DNA of 64,000 nucleotides from the NCBI GenBank assembly GCA_964477525.1, contig CAYZHY010000005.1:18318-82317 (forward strand). The letters are read 5' to 3'. The DNA is from PCC-9228 sp964477525. GTDB taxonomy: Bacteria; Cyanobacteriota; Cyanobacteriia; Cyanobacteriales; PCC-9228. A program made the translations under genes and the position numbers. Positions 18,680 through 27,147 of this stretch are shown here, piece after piece. The notes under the pieces were generated by a model. The model saw nothing but the letters and a program-made list of their open reading frames with translations. It searched no databases and was not told the origin of the DNA. Every line of letters starts with the position of its first letter. The stretch's first letter is position 1.

Positions 18680-21511
18680 CTATTCTGTGTGGGATAAAGG
18701 CAAAATGGCGCGGGTGAGGATGCGTTGGTCTTCCAATTGGGAAACAAACAAATTGCCCCCGCAAACTTGCAAAATCCCACGACAAACTTTCCAGTGCAAT
18801 CCCGGGGGATAGTCTAGGGGAGATGGTTGCAGCCAATCGCTACGGCTTTCCGCTTGCAGTGCTTGAAGGAGTTGCGGATTGAGCTGGCCGTTGTCGGTAA
18901 TCGATAAATCTAGCCATTGCTGCTCAAATGGACGACACCAGACATCGATGCGACCGCCAACCGGAACTCGCACGATAGCAGCCAATAACAGTTCGTATAG
19001 GACCAATTCTACTTTGAGTGGGTCTACCGATACGATGAAACGCCCAGTTCCGGAATTGGCAGTGGGCTCGCTGTGTACCTGGTACCAGATTTGACGTTGC
19101 TTGATAGCAGGTTGCAATCGCAATAGCGATCGCTTGAGCAAAGTCGGCAAAGGTATGTTGCTCTGTTCGCCGTGGAGTTCCCATTGCTCTTTTTTGAGCA
19201 GGGGCGTGATATTTTGGAAAGACTGGCTAATTTGTTGTCGAAGTTGGGCATAGGCACTTGCTTGCTCGGATTCTGATTGTTGCAGCTGCCGCAAGAGGCT
19301 GCCTACCGTGCGATAAATTTTCTCCAAGCTTCGATGTTTGTACCAGTTGAGACATTCTAAATTTTCTAGGTGGTTTTGTTGCTTGGTAGTGAGGGTTTGG
19401 TAGCGGCGGAACCAAGCAAAATTGCGAACAATTGTTTCTATGACGCTGGTATAGCTGAGGGGAATGGCTGCATCTTTGGTATCTCCCACCAACACCATAC
19501 CCATCGGTTCGTACAGGTTTTCTGTATGCAGAGCCATCACCCATACTTGTTCCACCGTTGTTGCCAACCATTGACGGGTGGTATCGGGCAAGTCTTCCAC
19601 CAAAAACGGACCGACCAGGGCATCGGTGGAGAAGGCCCACTGCACCAACATATCGTTTTGTACGTCAATGCTGGCTTCTTCATTGAGGGCATAATTCCGG
19701 TCGGCAATGACGCTAGCTAGGATTTCACCGGTTTGACTGCCGGGTTGCCAGGCAATTAAGGCGGTAAGTGGGGCATTGAGGAAGCTAGCGATGGATTGCA
19801 AAGCCGAACGGTCTAAATATTCTCCTTCGTGGGTTTGTTGCAGACCGCTCAAAGCATTGCTCAAAGTGGCATACAAATGCTGTTGGCGTTCGTTATTACG
19901 GTGCAGTTGCCATTGATGGAGGATGAGGTTAATTTGCTGGCTGACCACCCGTAGCAGTTCTTGTTCGGAAGGTTCCCAGGTACGAGGCGACTGGTGGGTA
20001 ACCAAAATTAATCCTTCCAGGGAAGTGGCCGTTCTTTTTTTGCCCGAATTTTGTTCTTCACCACAGGTACATAACAACACCGATTGTACGCCGACTTGCA
20101 AAAAGCGATCGCGCCAAGCAACCAAACGCAAATCTTCCTGCCAGTTTTCAATATCAATGGGTTCTTCTGCCTTTTTCAACAACTGCACGTCTACATCGTC
20201 GAGTACTGGCAGTGGCGAGTCCAGACGGCGGCGATTTTCGTGGCTTTGATAGCAAATATCAAACTGCATGAGGTCGTCGTTGTACAGCAAAATCAAAACC
20301 CGTTCTACCCGCAGGCGTTTGCTGAGGGCTTGGGCGCATCTTTGTAGGGCTTGTTCCCAGTCGTCGTCGCTGTAGATAGCTTGGGCAATCCCGGAAGTGA
20401 GGGTGGCATCCAACCGGGTTTGTTCCATGGCTTCTTCCATCTGGTAGAGGGGATAGGTAAAAGCAATTAATTGAGCGGCACCGCGCAGGTAATTTTTCTC
20501 TTCTTCTTGCCAAATACGAGCTTCATCCCCTTCTACCGAAATAAAGCCCAACAGTTCGTCTTGACATATAATAGGAGCAGCCAAAAGCGATCGCGCTTGA
20601 ATTTGTTGCATTAAGCGCGTGGTAGCATCGCCTTTGAGGGAAGAAAGGGCTTCGCCAATTGCTACCACCTCATCCGAACGCAAAGATTGATAAAATCCCC
20701 GTACTTCCTGAACGCTAATTCCTGTCGGGGATTGTTTGTTGCGATTGCGATTGTTAAATTTGGGAGCTTGATTTTGGCGGTTCGTAGTGCGACGCCAAAA
20801 ATATCCTCGCTGCGTTTCCAACCAATAAACGTTGGTATGGGAAGGATGGAGAAAACGATGGGTTTCCTCTACAACTTTTTCCAGAGATTCGTCAAGGTTC
20901 AAGCAGGAACGCAACTCGGATAGCAACTTCAACAACGGTTCGTGGGGATGCTTGATTTGAGCCCGTTGTTTTTCTAGATCCCGTTGGTGTAAAGCGGCTC
21001 CCAATCCTCCTAAAATAATGGACAAACGGGCTTTTTCATCGGATTGAGGCGAGATCCCCCACAGTTTGGACCCCATTAATGTCACGCCGTAACATTGGTC
21101 CTTGTACCGAATTGGTACGATGATGGTGCCTTGAATCCCTAAATTTTCAGCAATTTGCCGCCATTTCCCGGCACGACGTTCCTCCCGCAAATCTGGCACG
21201 CCGACGGGTCTTTGTTGGATAACCACTTGTTCCAACAAATCGCCGGGATTCAGGCTCATTTTCTCTTTGAGAAAACCAGAGTTAGGGACTGGTGCTACAC
21301 CGCCACAGCCCTCTAATTGGTGCGCCAGGCGATCGTAGAAACCAATCCAAAGTAGTTCGTAGCTAAATTCAGATTGTAAGTACTCGACAGTGGTTTGCGC
21401 CAGTACTTCAACTTGCTCTTCTTCCCGCAGTCTCTGGAGGGCACGCCCTAGAGCAACAAGTTGCTTGCTGTAAAGACGGGAAATGTCTCGCCTGTACGTC
21501 TGTTGACCCAT
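18680..21511 (-). CDS. Multi-GAF sensor protein with degenerate histidine-kinase end
   Basis: 943 residues, soluble. The N-terminal third and middle contain successive GAF-like domains (about 20-170, 200-350, 370-530 and 560-720; marked by segments such as LLWIGFYDRLAHQ, SLLAAPIICQDELLGFISV and RVERVLILLYNDDL). The last 120 residues resemble a histidine-kinase ATPase domain: VDPLKVELVLYELLLAAI at the N-box position and LDLSITDNGQL at the DxG position. The usual N-box Asn pair and the G2 glycine loop are not evident, and I find no H-box with a phosphorylatable His before it. It may therefore bind ligand or partner rather than phosphorylate. It converges with the CCG gene, 27 bp between stops. 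Confidence 0.75.
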   Translation of the reverse strand: MGQQTYRRDISRLYSKQLVALGRALQRLREEEQVEVLAQTTVEYLQSEFSYELLWIGFYDRLAHQLEGCGGVAPVPNSGFLKEKMSLNPGDLLEQVVIQQRPVGVPDLREERRAGKWRQIAENLGIQGTIIVPIRYKDQCYGVTLMGSKLWGISPQSDEKARLSIILGGLGAALHQRDLEKQRAQIKHPHEPLLKLLSELRSCLNLDESLEKVVEETHRFLHPSHTNVYWLETQRGYFWRRTTNRQNQAPKFNNRNRNKQSPTGISVQEVRGFYQSLRSDEVVAIGEALSSLKGDATTRLMQQIQARSLLAAPIICQDELLGFISVEGDEARIWQEEEKNYLRGAAQLIAFTYPLYQMEEAMEQTRLDATLTSGIAQAIYSDDDWEQALQRCAQALSKRLRVERVLILLYNDDLMQFDICYQSHENRRRLDSPLPVLDDVDVQLLKKAEEPIDIENWQEDLRLVAWRDRFLQVGVQSVLLCTCGEEQNSGKKRTATSLEGLILVTHQSPRTWEPSEQELLRVVSQQINLILHQWQLHRNNERQQHLYATLSNALSGLQQTHEGEYLDRSALQSIASFLNAPLTALIAWQPGSQTGEILASVIADRNYALNEEASIDVQNDMLVQWAFSTDALVGPFLVEDLPDTTRQWLATTVEQVWVMALHTENLYEPMGMVLVGDTKDAAIPLSYTSVIETIVRNFAWFRRYQTLTTKQQNHLENLECLNWYKHRSLEKIYRTVGSLLRQLQQSESEQASAYAQLRQQISQSFQNITPLLKKEQWELHGEQSNIPLPTLLKRSLLRLQPAIKQRQIWYQVHSEPTANSGTGRFIVSVDPLKVELVLYELLLAAIVRVPVGGRIDVWCRPFEQQWLDLSITDNGQLNPQLLQALQAESRSDWLQPSPLDYPPGLHWKVCRGILQVCGGNLFVSQLEDQRILTRAILPLSHTE

Positions 21512-22009
21512 TAAATTTATGCCCGATTTTACATCTAAATAACAAACAGGAATAGCCAGCTGAAATAAACTCGATCGCAGCTTTTTTACCTAGCTGCTAG
21601 CAGCAAATCCACACTATAAGATAGACGTTGTCTTCTACTTTTTTTTCGGGATGGAAGTTTGTTTGAGAAACCTTGATGGTTCTTGAATTCCTCAAAAGAA
21701 AACTGCTAAAAGCTTGGTTGGTTACCCAAACAAAAGCTCCAGAAGCTTTCCCCTAGCACTATCAAGCGATAAAATGGTTTGCTGTGGTTGATTCCCTACT
21801 TTTCAATTTTATCCGTCTGCACCCTGAATGAGTAGTCTCTTCCCTAAAAGACTCCCATGAATTTGGTTAGCTGGTAATTCCTAGCGCTTGAAGGGATAGC
21901 TACTATCGATCGATACATACAGCCATCATAATCTCATTTTTCGGCAGACAACAAGCTCAATCCTCTCAAAAAGGGGGCTTATCCTGAGCCAAGCCCAAGG
22001 GAATCAATA
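21512..22009. other. Divergent space between the GAF gene and pyrD
   Basis: About 500 bp. Short palindromes occur (GCTGCTAGCAGC near 21593, TATCGATCGATA near 21905), but I see no gene or terminator. Confidence 0.4.
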
Positions 22010-23230
22010 ATGTGTTCCCCATTTTTCATTTTTCGATCCCCTGGTAACAAACCCCAAGATTCAACCGTGAATATTTACAAACAGGCTTTTCGTCCTTTTC
22101 TGTTCTCGGTTTTCCAAGCCGACCCGGAATTTCTCCATCGCCAAACCATGCAGTTTCTTGCTTGGCTGGATCGCCCCCATCCCCATCCGTTGGCGCGGCA
22201 GATACGGCACTATTTTCAAAATACCTACTGCTTCAACGATGCGCGTTTGGAACAAACGTTGTGGGGCATCCGTTTTGCCAATCCGTTTGGGTTGGCGGCT
22301 GGTTTTGATAAAGATGGTACGGCGGCTGGGATTTGGTCTAGTTTGGGATTTGGTTTTGTGGAGTTGGGAACGGTGACTTGGCATCCGCAACCAGGCAATC
22401 CGCAACCGCGCATGTTTCGTTTGAACCGCGATTTGGCGGCTATCAATCGGATGGGATTTAACAATCGCGGTGCTCTGTCGCTGGCTACCCAACTACAACG
22501 ACGCTGGCAAGATACGCCTCGCCCTATTCCTGTGGGAATTAATTTAGGCAAGTCGAAAGTGACACCTTTGGAATCGGCGGCTGAGGATTATGCTAGCAGT
22601 TACGAGGCATTGCGAGATTGGGGCGATTATTTTGTGGTGAATGTTTCGTCTCCCAATACGCCGGGATTGCGATCGCTTCAACACAGCGATCGCCTCGGTC
22701 CAATATTGGAAAAATTACAACAGAAAAATACTTCGTCTCAACCTTTATTGGTAAAAATTTCACCCGATTTAAGTTGGCAAGAACTAGCCGATATTTTGGA
22801 TTTGGTTGAAACTTATCAAATTGCCGGTATTATTGCTACCAATACGACTTGCGATCGCTCGGGTTTAAATACCAAAACCATTGAAGCTACGGGCAATCCT
22901 GTGGAACAAGAAACAGGTGGTTTGAGCGGTGCCCCTCTCCAATCCCGTTCTACGGAAGTAATTCGCTGGATTTGGCAGAAAACTCAAGGCCAATTGCCCA
23001 TAATTGGCGTTGGCGGCATTTTTTCGGCAGATGATGCTTGGGAAAAAATTACCGCGGGTGCTAGCTTGTTACAAGGATATACAGGTTTGGTCTACGAAGG
23101 TCCGGCAATGGTTGGTAACATCTTGCAAGGACTTTCCCAAAAGTTGGATGCGGGCGGATTTGCCCATATTCACGAAGCTGTAGGCAGTTCTGCCCAAATG
23201 TCTCCAACTGAGTCCGATCGTTATTCCTAA
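22010..23230 (+). CDS. pyrD: Dihydroorotate dehydrogenase (quinone), class 2
   Basis: Membrane-associated FMN enzyme that oxidises dihydroorotate to orotate in pyrimidine synthesis and passes electrons to quinone. The N-terminal helical part (FRPFLFSVFQADPEFLH) marks class 2; FGLAAGFDKDG, NRMGFNNRGA, PVGINLGKSK, VNVSSPNTPGLR (catalytic Ser), VKISPDL, ATNTTCDRSGL and GVGGIFSADDAWEKI follow. The ATG at 22010 adds 19 residues before the conserved NIYKQAFRP; a GTG at 22067 is a good alternative start giving 387 residues. Confidence 0.95.
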   Translation: MCSPFFIFRSPGNKPQDSTVNIYKQAFRPFLFSVFQADPEFLHRQTMQFLAWLDRPHPHPLARQIRHYFQNTYCFNDARLEQTLWGIRFANPFGLAAGFDKDGTAAGIWSSLGFGFVELGTVTWHPQPGNPQPRMFRLNRDLAAINRMGFNNRGALSLATQLQRRWQDTPRPIPVGINLGKSKVTPLESAAEDYASSYEALRDWGDYFVVNVSSPNTPGLRSLQHSDRLGPILEKLQQKNTSSQPLLVKISPDLSWQELADILDLVETYQIAGIIATNTTCDRSGLNTKTIEATGNPVEQETGGLSGAPLQSRSTEVIRWIWQKTQGQLPIIGVGGIFSADDAWEKITAGASLLQGYTGLVYEGPAMVGNILQGLSQKLDAGGFAHIHEAVGSSAQMSPTESDRYS

Positions 23231-23358
23231 ATGTTGCCAATCTGGCTGAATTGGTTTACAACAGAAACAAATCTTCTTTTGTATTCGCCAATACAGGCAA
23301 ATTCCCAAACCAAAGTTCATAATTCTCTGTATATTGTTCTTGTTTTTTGGGGGGTAAC

Positions 23359-23742
23359 ATGAAAGCACAACGTTTACCAATTGCTTTTTTCTCGGCTGTG
23401 GCTCTAGCTTCTAGTCTGGCTTTGGCTACCAACAAACCAGCTGCGGCTTGCATGATTCAAAAAGGTGGAGGTCTCGTTACTTCCCAAAATTCTTCTACTT
23501 CCCTCGATACGCCATTTTCCAATATCGACCCGAAAACCTGGGGCATCGCCGGTGCTTCTATTGCTGCTGTTGGTGGTTTTATTGCCGCTGGCGTTTCCTA
23601 TCAAAAGAAAATGCAAAATTCTGCAACCAGTGATGCTTTCGCTCTAGATTCTCCCAGCGAAGAGGAACGAGAATCTCCCACTACGGTTGCTGAAACTACC
23701 TCCGCTGAAAATTCCCAACGCGAACCCGTAGCCACTCGCTAG
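23359..23742 (+). CDS. Hypothetical exported or membrane protein
   Basis: 127 residues, family not recognised. A signal peptide (MKAQRLPIAFFSAVALASSL, ending near ALATNKPAAA) is followed by a short polar stretch and a Gly/Ala-rich hydrophobic segment (about 67-83, GIAGASIAAVGGFIAAGV) that may be a membrane anchor, then an acidic Ser/Glu/Thr-rich tail. The ATG at 23359 sits after a GGGGGG tract. It is a single-gene unit closed by a strong terminator. Confidence 0.65.
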   Translation: MKAQRLPIAFFSAVALASSLALATNKPAAACMIQKGGGLVTSQNSSTSLDTPFSNIDPKTWGIAGASIAAVGGFIAAGVSYQKKMQNSATSDAFALDSPSEEERESPTTVAETTSAENSQREPVATR

Positions 23743-23774
23743 GTTCGTTTTTATGCTTGTTTCTCGCTTTTGGT

Positions 23775-23804
23775 ACCTCCAACTGTTTTGGTTGGAGGTT
23801 TTTT
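23775..23804 (+). terminator. Rho-independent terminator
   Basis: ACCTCCAAC (23775-23783) pairs with GTTGGAGGT (23791-23799) around a 7-base loop; T run at 23799-23804. It ends the small exported-protein gene. Confidence 0.9.
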
Positions 23805-24206
23805 CTACGGGGAATCTTAACAAAACTTTAGAAAAATATTTGGGCGCTGCCTAGATGTTTGAGCGAAGGAACCTCAACCGAACCTTCCCCTGCTTTTCTC
23901 TGTAAAAAGAATTTCACTTTTTTCTAGAAAATCAATTTCTTGATTTTGATATATTTAAAATAAAATAAAAACCGAAAATTGTCAATACATTTTTCCATAA
24001 AATCTACACCCAATTTTGGTACGCTCTATTTTTAGAACGTACGAAGGGCAACGAGTTCAGCTCCTTCCTTGCCAAAAAGAATCAATTCTCTGGGGCGCTT
24101 TTAACCCCCTTAGCGGGGAAAATTGGGATAAAATAAGAAATCGGATAAGATTCGATCGCATGTTGCTTTTGCAGCCACTTTTCATGTTGCCGAACGAGGG
24201 ATTGTT
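23805..24206. other. AT-rich intergenic space
   Basis: About 400 bp, very AT-rich around 23920-24000 (likely promoter area of the downstream ABC permease). No gene or known RNA seen. Confidence 0.45.
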
Positions 24207-24986
24207 ATGAGTTTCCGGAGAATTTTTACGCTGGCTACGAACGTATTTGCCGAAACCATACGCGATCGCGTTTTATACTTAATCGGATTGTACGCGATCG
24301 CTCTGTTCGCGGGAGCCGAACTACTGCCCCAGCTGGCTGCCGGTACGGGAGATAAAATTTTACTCGATTTTGGACTGAACATCATGAGTTTCCTAGGGCT
24401 CATTATTACAATTTTCGTGGGCACCAATCTCATCAACAAAGAAGTGGATAAAAAAACCCTATTGGTTTTAATTTCCAAACCCATTGCCCGCTGGGAACTT
24501 ATTGTCGGCAAACATGTAGGTTTATCGTTTGTACTCGCCATTTTGATCCTATCGATGACCGTTATTGACCTATTGGTTTTGTGGCTCAACCAGGTTCCCT
24601 TTGAAGTGGGTAGTCTGTTATTAGCAAGTTTGTTTTTATTTTTGCAGCTATCTCTAATTACAGCCGTTGCCATTTTCTTTGGCGTATTTACCAGTTCCTT
24701 GTTAGCCACCTTGCTAACATTTGCCGTATATTTAATGGGTCATTTTACCAGGGATTTATTGAAGTTTGGCGAAATTAGCGAAAGCCCCGGTTTGCAAAGT
24801 CTTGCCAACGGATTGTATCTTATCTTACCGGATTTAGCGCGTTTGGACCTCAAAAACCAAGCTATATACGGAATCGAAGCTCTACCCGAAATGCTTACCT
24901 TAGCCACCAATGTGGTTTATGGTGCGGTCTACGTTATTTTATTACTAGCGATCGCGTCTTGGATTTTCGCGCGCCGGGAATTTTGA
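24207..24986 (+). CDS. ABC-2 type transporter permease
   Basis: 259-residue polytopic membrane protein with about six hydrophobic helices. It begins with an amphipathic MSFRRIFTLATNVFAETIRDRVLYL segment and has GTNLINKEVDKKTLLVLISKPIARWELIVGK, a pattern of NosY/GldA-partner type permeases. The ATPase partner is not in the window next to it. Substrate unknown. Confidence 0.8.
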   Translation: MSFRRIFTLATNVFAETIRDRVLYLIGLYAIALFAGAELLPQLAAGTGDKILLDFGLNIMSFLGLIITIFVGTNLINKEVDKKTLLVLISKPIARWELIVGKHVGLSFVLAILILSMTVIDLLVLWLNQVPFEVGSLLLASLFLFLQLSLITAVAIFFGVFTSSLLATLLTFAVYLMGHFTRDLLKFGEISESPGLQSLANGLYLILPDLARLDLKNQAIYGIEALPEMLTLATNVVYGAVYVILLLAIASWIFARREF

Positions 24987-25081
24987 GAAAAACAACAAAA
25001 TTGGCTGCAAAGTAGAGAAAAACATGCCAAGCTAGAAAACAACATCGACTCGCGTATGAAGAGAACCAACCAATTAAAAAT

Positions 25082-25903
25082 ATGCTGGAACAAAAACTAG
25101 AACAACTACGCCGTTTGTTCCAACAAATGGATCGGGCATTAATTGCCTACTCTGGGGGCATTGATAGTACGTTAGTAGCAAAAGTAGCCTACGATGTTCT
25201 CCAAGAACGTGCCTTAGCCGTAACTGCCGTATCTCCTTCCTTGTTGCCAGAAGATTTAGAAGACGCTAGGGTACAGGCCGCCACCATTGGCATTGCCCAC
25301 GAGGAAGTGCAAACCCAAGAAATGGAGAATCCCAACTACACTTCCAATCCCGTCAATCGCTGCTATTTTTGCAAGAGCGAACTACACGATACGCTCAAAC
25401 CAATGGCACAGGAGAGGGGCTACCCTTACGTTGTAGATGGTGTCAATGCTGAAGATTTAGCTGACTATCGACCTGGGATTCAGGCAGCGAAAGAACGTGG
25501 CGCGCGCTCTCCGCTAGCAGAAGTTGGTATCACCAAAGCGGAAGTTCGCGAACTTTCCCAACAGTTGGGATTGCCTTGGTGGGATAAACCTTCGCAACCC
25601 TGTTTGTCTTCTCGCTTCCCTTACGGCGAAGAAATTACAGTAGGCAAATTGCAACGTGTAGGCAGAGCGGAACGTTACCTGCGACAATTAGGATGGAAAA
25701 ATTTGCGGGTACGTTCGGAAGGGGAAACGGCTAGGATTGAGCTTCCCCCAGACCAAATTAAAGAATTTGTATTGACGACGGAACTACCGCCTTTAGTAGA
25801 AGCGTTCCAAGAATTTGGTTTTCTTTACGTAACCTTGGATTTGGAAGGCTATCAAAGCGGAAAATTAAACCGCGTTTTAGCAACAACCCAGGCTTCTAAT
25901 TAA
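25082..25903 (+). CDS. larE: LarE-type ATP-dependent sulfur transferase
   Basis: 273-residue PP-loop ATPase with SGGIDS at 24-29. LarE adenylates the pyridinium dicarboxylate precursor of the nickel-pincer cofactor and donates sulfur. Cys174 in the KPSQPCLSSRFPYG motif matches the sacrificial Cys176 of Lactobacillus plantarum LarE; an RCYFCK pair (Cys94, Cys97) is also present. larB, larC and larA are not in the window, so either they lie elsewhere or this homologue acts on another substrate. The gene follows the ABC permease by 95 bp. Confidence 0.9.
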   Translation: MLEQKLEQLRRLFQQMDRALIAYSGGIDSTLVAKVAYDVLQERALAVTAVSPSLLPEDLEDARVQAATIGIAHEEVQTQEMENPNYTSNPVNRCYFCKSELHDTLKPMAQERGYPYVVDGVNAEDLADYRPGIQAAKERGARSPLAEVGITKAEVRELSQQLGLPWWDKPSQPCLSSRFPYGEEITVGKLQRVGRAERYLRQLGWKNLRVRSEGETARIELPPDQIKEFVLTTELPPLVEAFQEFGFLYVTLDLEGYQSGKLNRVLATTQASN

Positions 25904-25938
25904 CTTTTTCTTTTGAAATTTTCCTAGAAAACCTATGA

Positions 25939-25958
25939 GGGCGAAGTAAAATTCGCCC
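25939..25958. terminator. Hairpin between convergent larE and DUF2996 genes
   Basis: GGGCGAA (25939-25945) pairs with TTCGCCC (25952-25958), loop of six. There is no U run on either side, so termination by it is uncertain; the position between convergent genes favours it. Confidence 0.4.
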
Positions 25959-25986
25959 CTACTTTATATATTCATGGCTGGTTCGA

Positions 25987-26592
25987 TTAGTTGCGTGCCA
26001 GCCATTTTTGCGCATTCAAACGCTGAATTACGCCAAAAACTAGCAACTTTAAGCTGACCTTGCGATCGTCAATCAGGAAAGGTTCGATCGTGCTGGCTTG
26101 ACTGGAACTGTCAGAACAGGAAAAGCCTTTGACCCCTTGAATGTCAGCTTTGGGGAAATAAACGCGAAACTGGCGCTTGCCTTGATTCCAACGACCCACT
26201 ACTTGCCAGCAATCTTCTTTGGGGCTGCCCCCAAACAAAGACACTTTTTGCTTGGTCAGGTTGAGTTCGATATCTTCCAAACCTTCTTTAATGAGAGCAT
26301 CTTTTAGGGCCGGTAAATAGTCTTGATGCATGAAATCGGCAAAAGGTTTATCTTCTACAGAAGGTTCTTTTTTCTTACTTTTTGCCGAACCTTTGGCACT
26401 ACCTTTGGAGGCAGAAGCTTTGGCAGAGGAAGTTTTTCCAGAGTCAGCTTTAGCAGTGGTTTGTTTTTGTTCATTTTGTTGGGTTTGTTGTTCCCCTTGA
26501 GAATCGGAAGCAGAAGCCTTTTGTTCTGATTTTTGCTCCGATCCTGGTTTTTGCCCGGATTGTTGTTCTTGGTTATTGTTTTCTTCTGCCAT
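25987..26592 (-). CDS. DUF2996 domain protein
   Basis: 201 residues. The first 75 are a low-complexity hydrophilic tail of Gln, Ser, Lys, Ala and Glu (with GSAKGSAKSKKK), the rest is the DUF2996 domain found in cyanobacteria and plastids: FMHQDYLPALKDALIKEG, VSLFGGSPKEDCWQVVG and FRVYFPKADIQGVKGFSCS, ending KWLARN. A tail of this kind is variable between species. The domain's role is not established to my knowledge. It lies downstream of the MoaD-like gene on the same strand. Confidence 0.85.
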   Translation of the reverse strand: MAEENNNQEQQSGQKPGSEQKSEQKASASDSQGEQQTQQNEQKQTTAKADSGKTSSAKASASKGSAKGSAKSKKKEPSVEDKPFADFMHQDYLPALKDALIKEGLEDIELNLTKQKVSLFGGSPKEDCWQVVGRWNQGKRQFRVYFPKADIQGVKGFSCSDSSSQASTIEPFLIDDRKVSLKLLVFGVIQRLNAQKWLARN

Positions 26593-26750
26593 TGTTAATC
26601 AATCCTTATCAAAAGTTGAGCAACTGTTTGTACGCTGGATGGCGTTATATTTTCCTTGTTATCTATCCTAATAGAGAAGCCGGGTATACCAGCCAAAAAT
26701 ATAGCTGGTTTGCCCGGCTTGCTACGAATGAATTGCACAGAAAAGGCAAA

Positions 26751-27026
26751 TTATCCCCCAGCTACTGCTGGAACGATACTAACTTCATCGCCATCGTTCA
26801 GTGCTGTTTTGACGTTGTCGAGAAAGCGAATGTCTTCACTGTTGACGTAGAAGTTTAAGAAACGTCTTGGGGTACCGTTTTCGTCGCAAAGACGCTCTTT
26901 GATACCAGGGCAGTTATTGTCTAACTCATCAATTAGCTCGGAAATATTGCCGGCTTTACATTCCAAAGTAGCTTGGTTGTTGGTGTATTTTTGTAGGGGG
27001 GTAGGAATGAGAACTTTTACGGACAT
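26751..27026 (-). CDS. MoaD/ThiS family sulfur carrier-like protein
   Basis: 91-residue beta-grasp protein ending in VPAVAGG; the C-terminal Gly-Gly is the tail that is adenylated and thiocarboxylated in sulfur carriers. It begins MSVKVLIPTPLQKYTNNQAT and has a FYVNSEDIRF strand. It lies 121 bp downstream of thrC on the same strand. Carriers of this group next to threonine synthase-like PLP enzymes recur in other bacteria, suggesting a role beyond molybdopterin, for instance sulfur delivery in amino acid synthesis. That is inference: no MoaE, ThiG or E1-like activating gene is near. Confidence 0.88.
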   Translation of the reverse strand: MSVKVLIPTPLQKYTNNQATLECKAGNISELIDELDNNCPGIKERLCDENGTPRRFLNFYVNSEDIRFLDNVKTALNDGDEVSIVPAVAGG

Positions 27027-27147
27027 AAGGCTGTATACGAAGGAATGATTGACTTCGAAGTTATGGAAGTTTTCTACAGTAGTTGCTCTCGCTTCTATAG
27101 TAGATTGATGTTAGCGGGGTCGTCGATAGAAGTGCAAATTATTAATT

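Noticed and set aside
24016..24210. 64-codon plus-strand frame before the ABC permease
   Set aside because: Overlaps the permease start, with AT-rich leader composition and no recognisable protein character.
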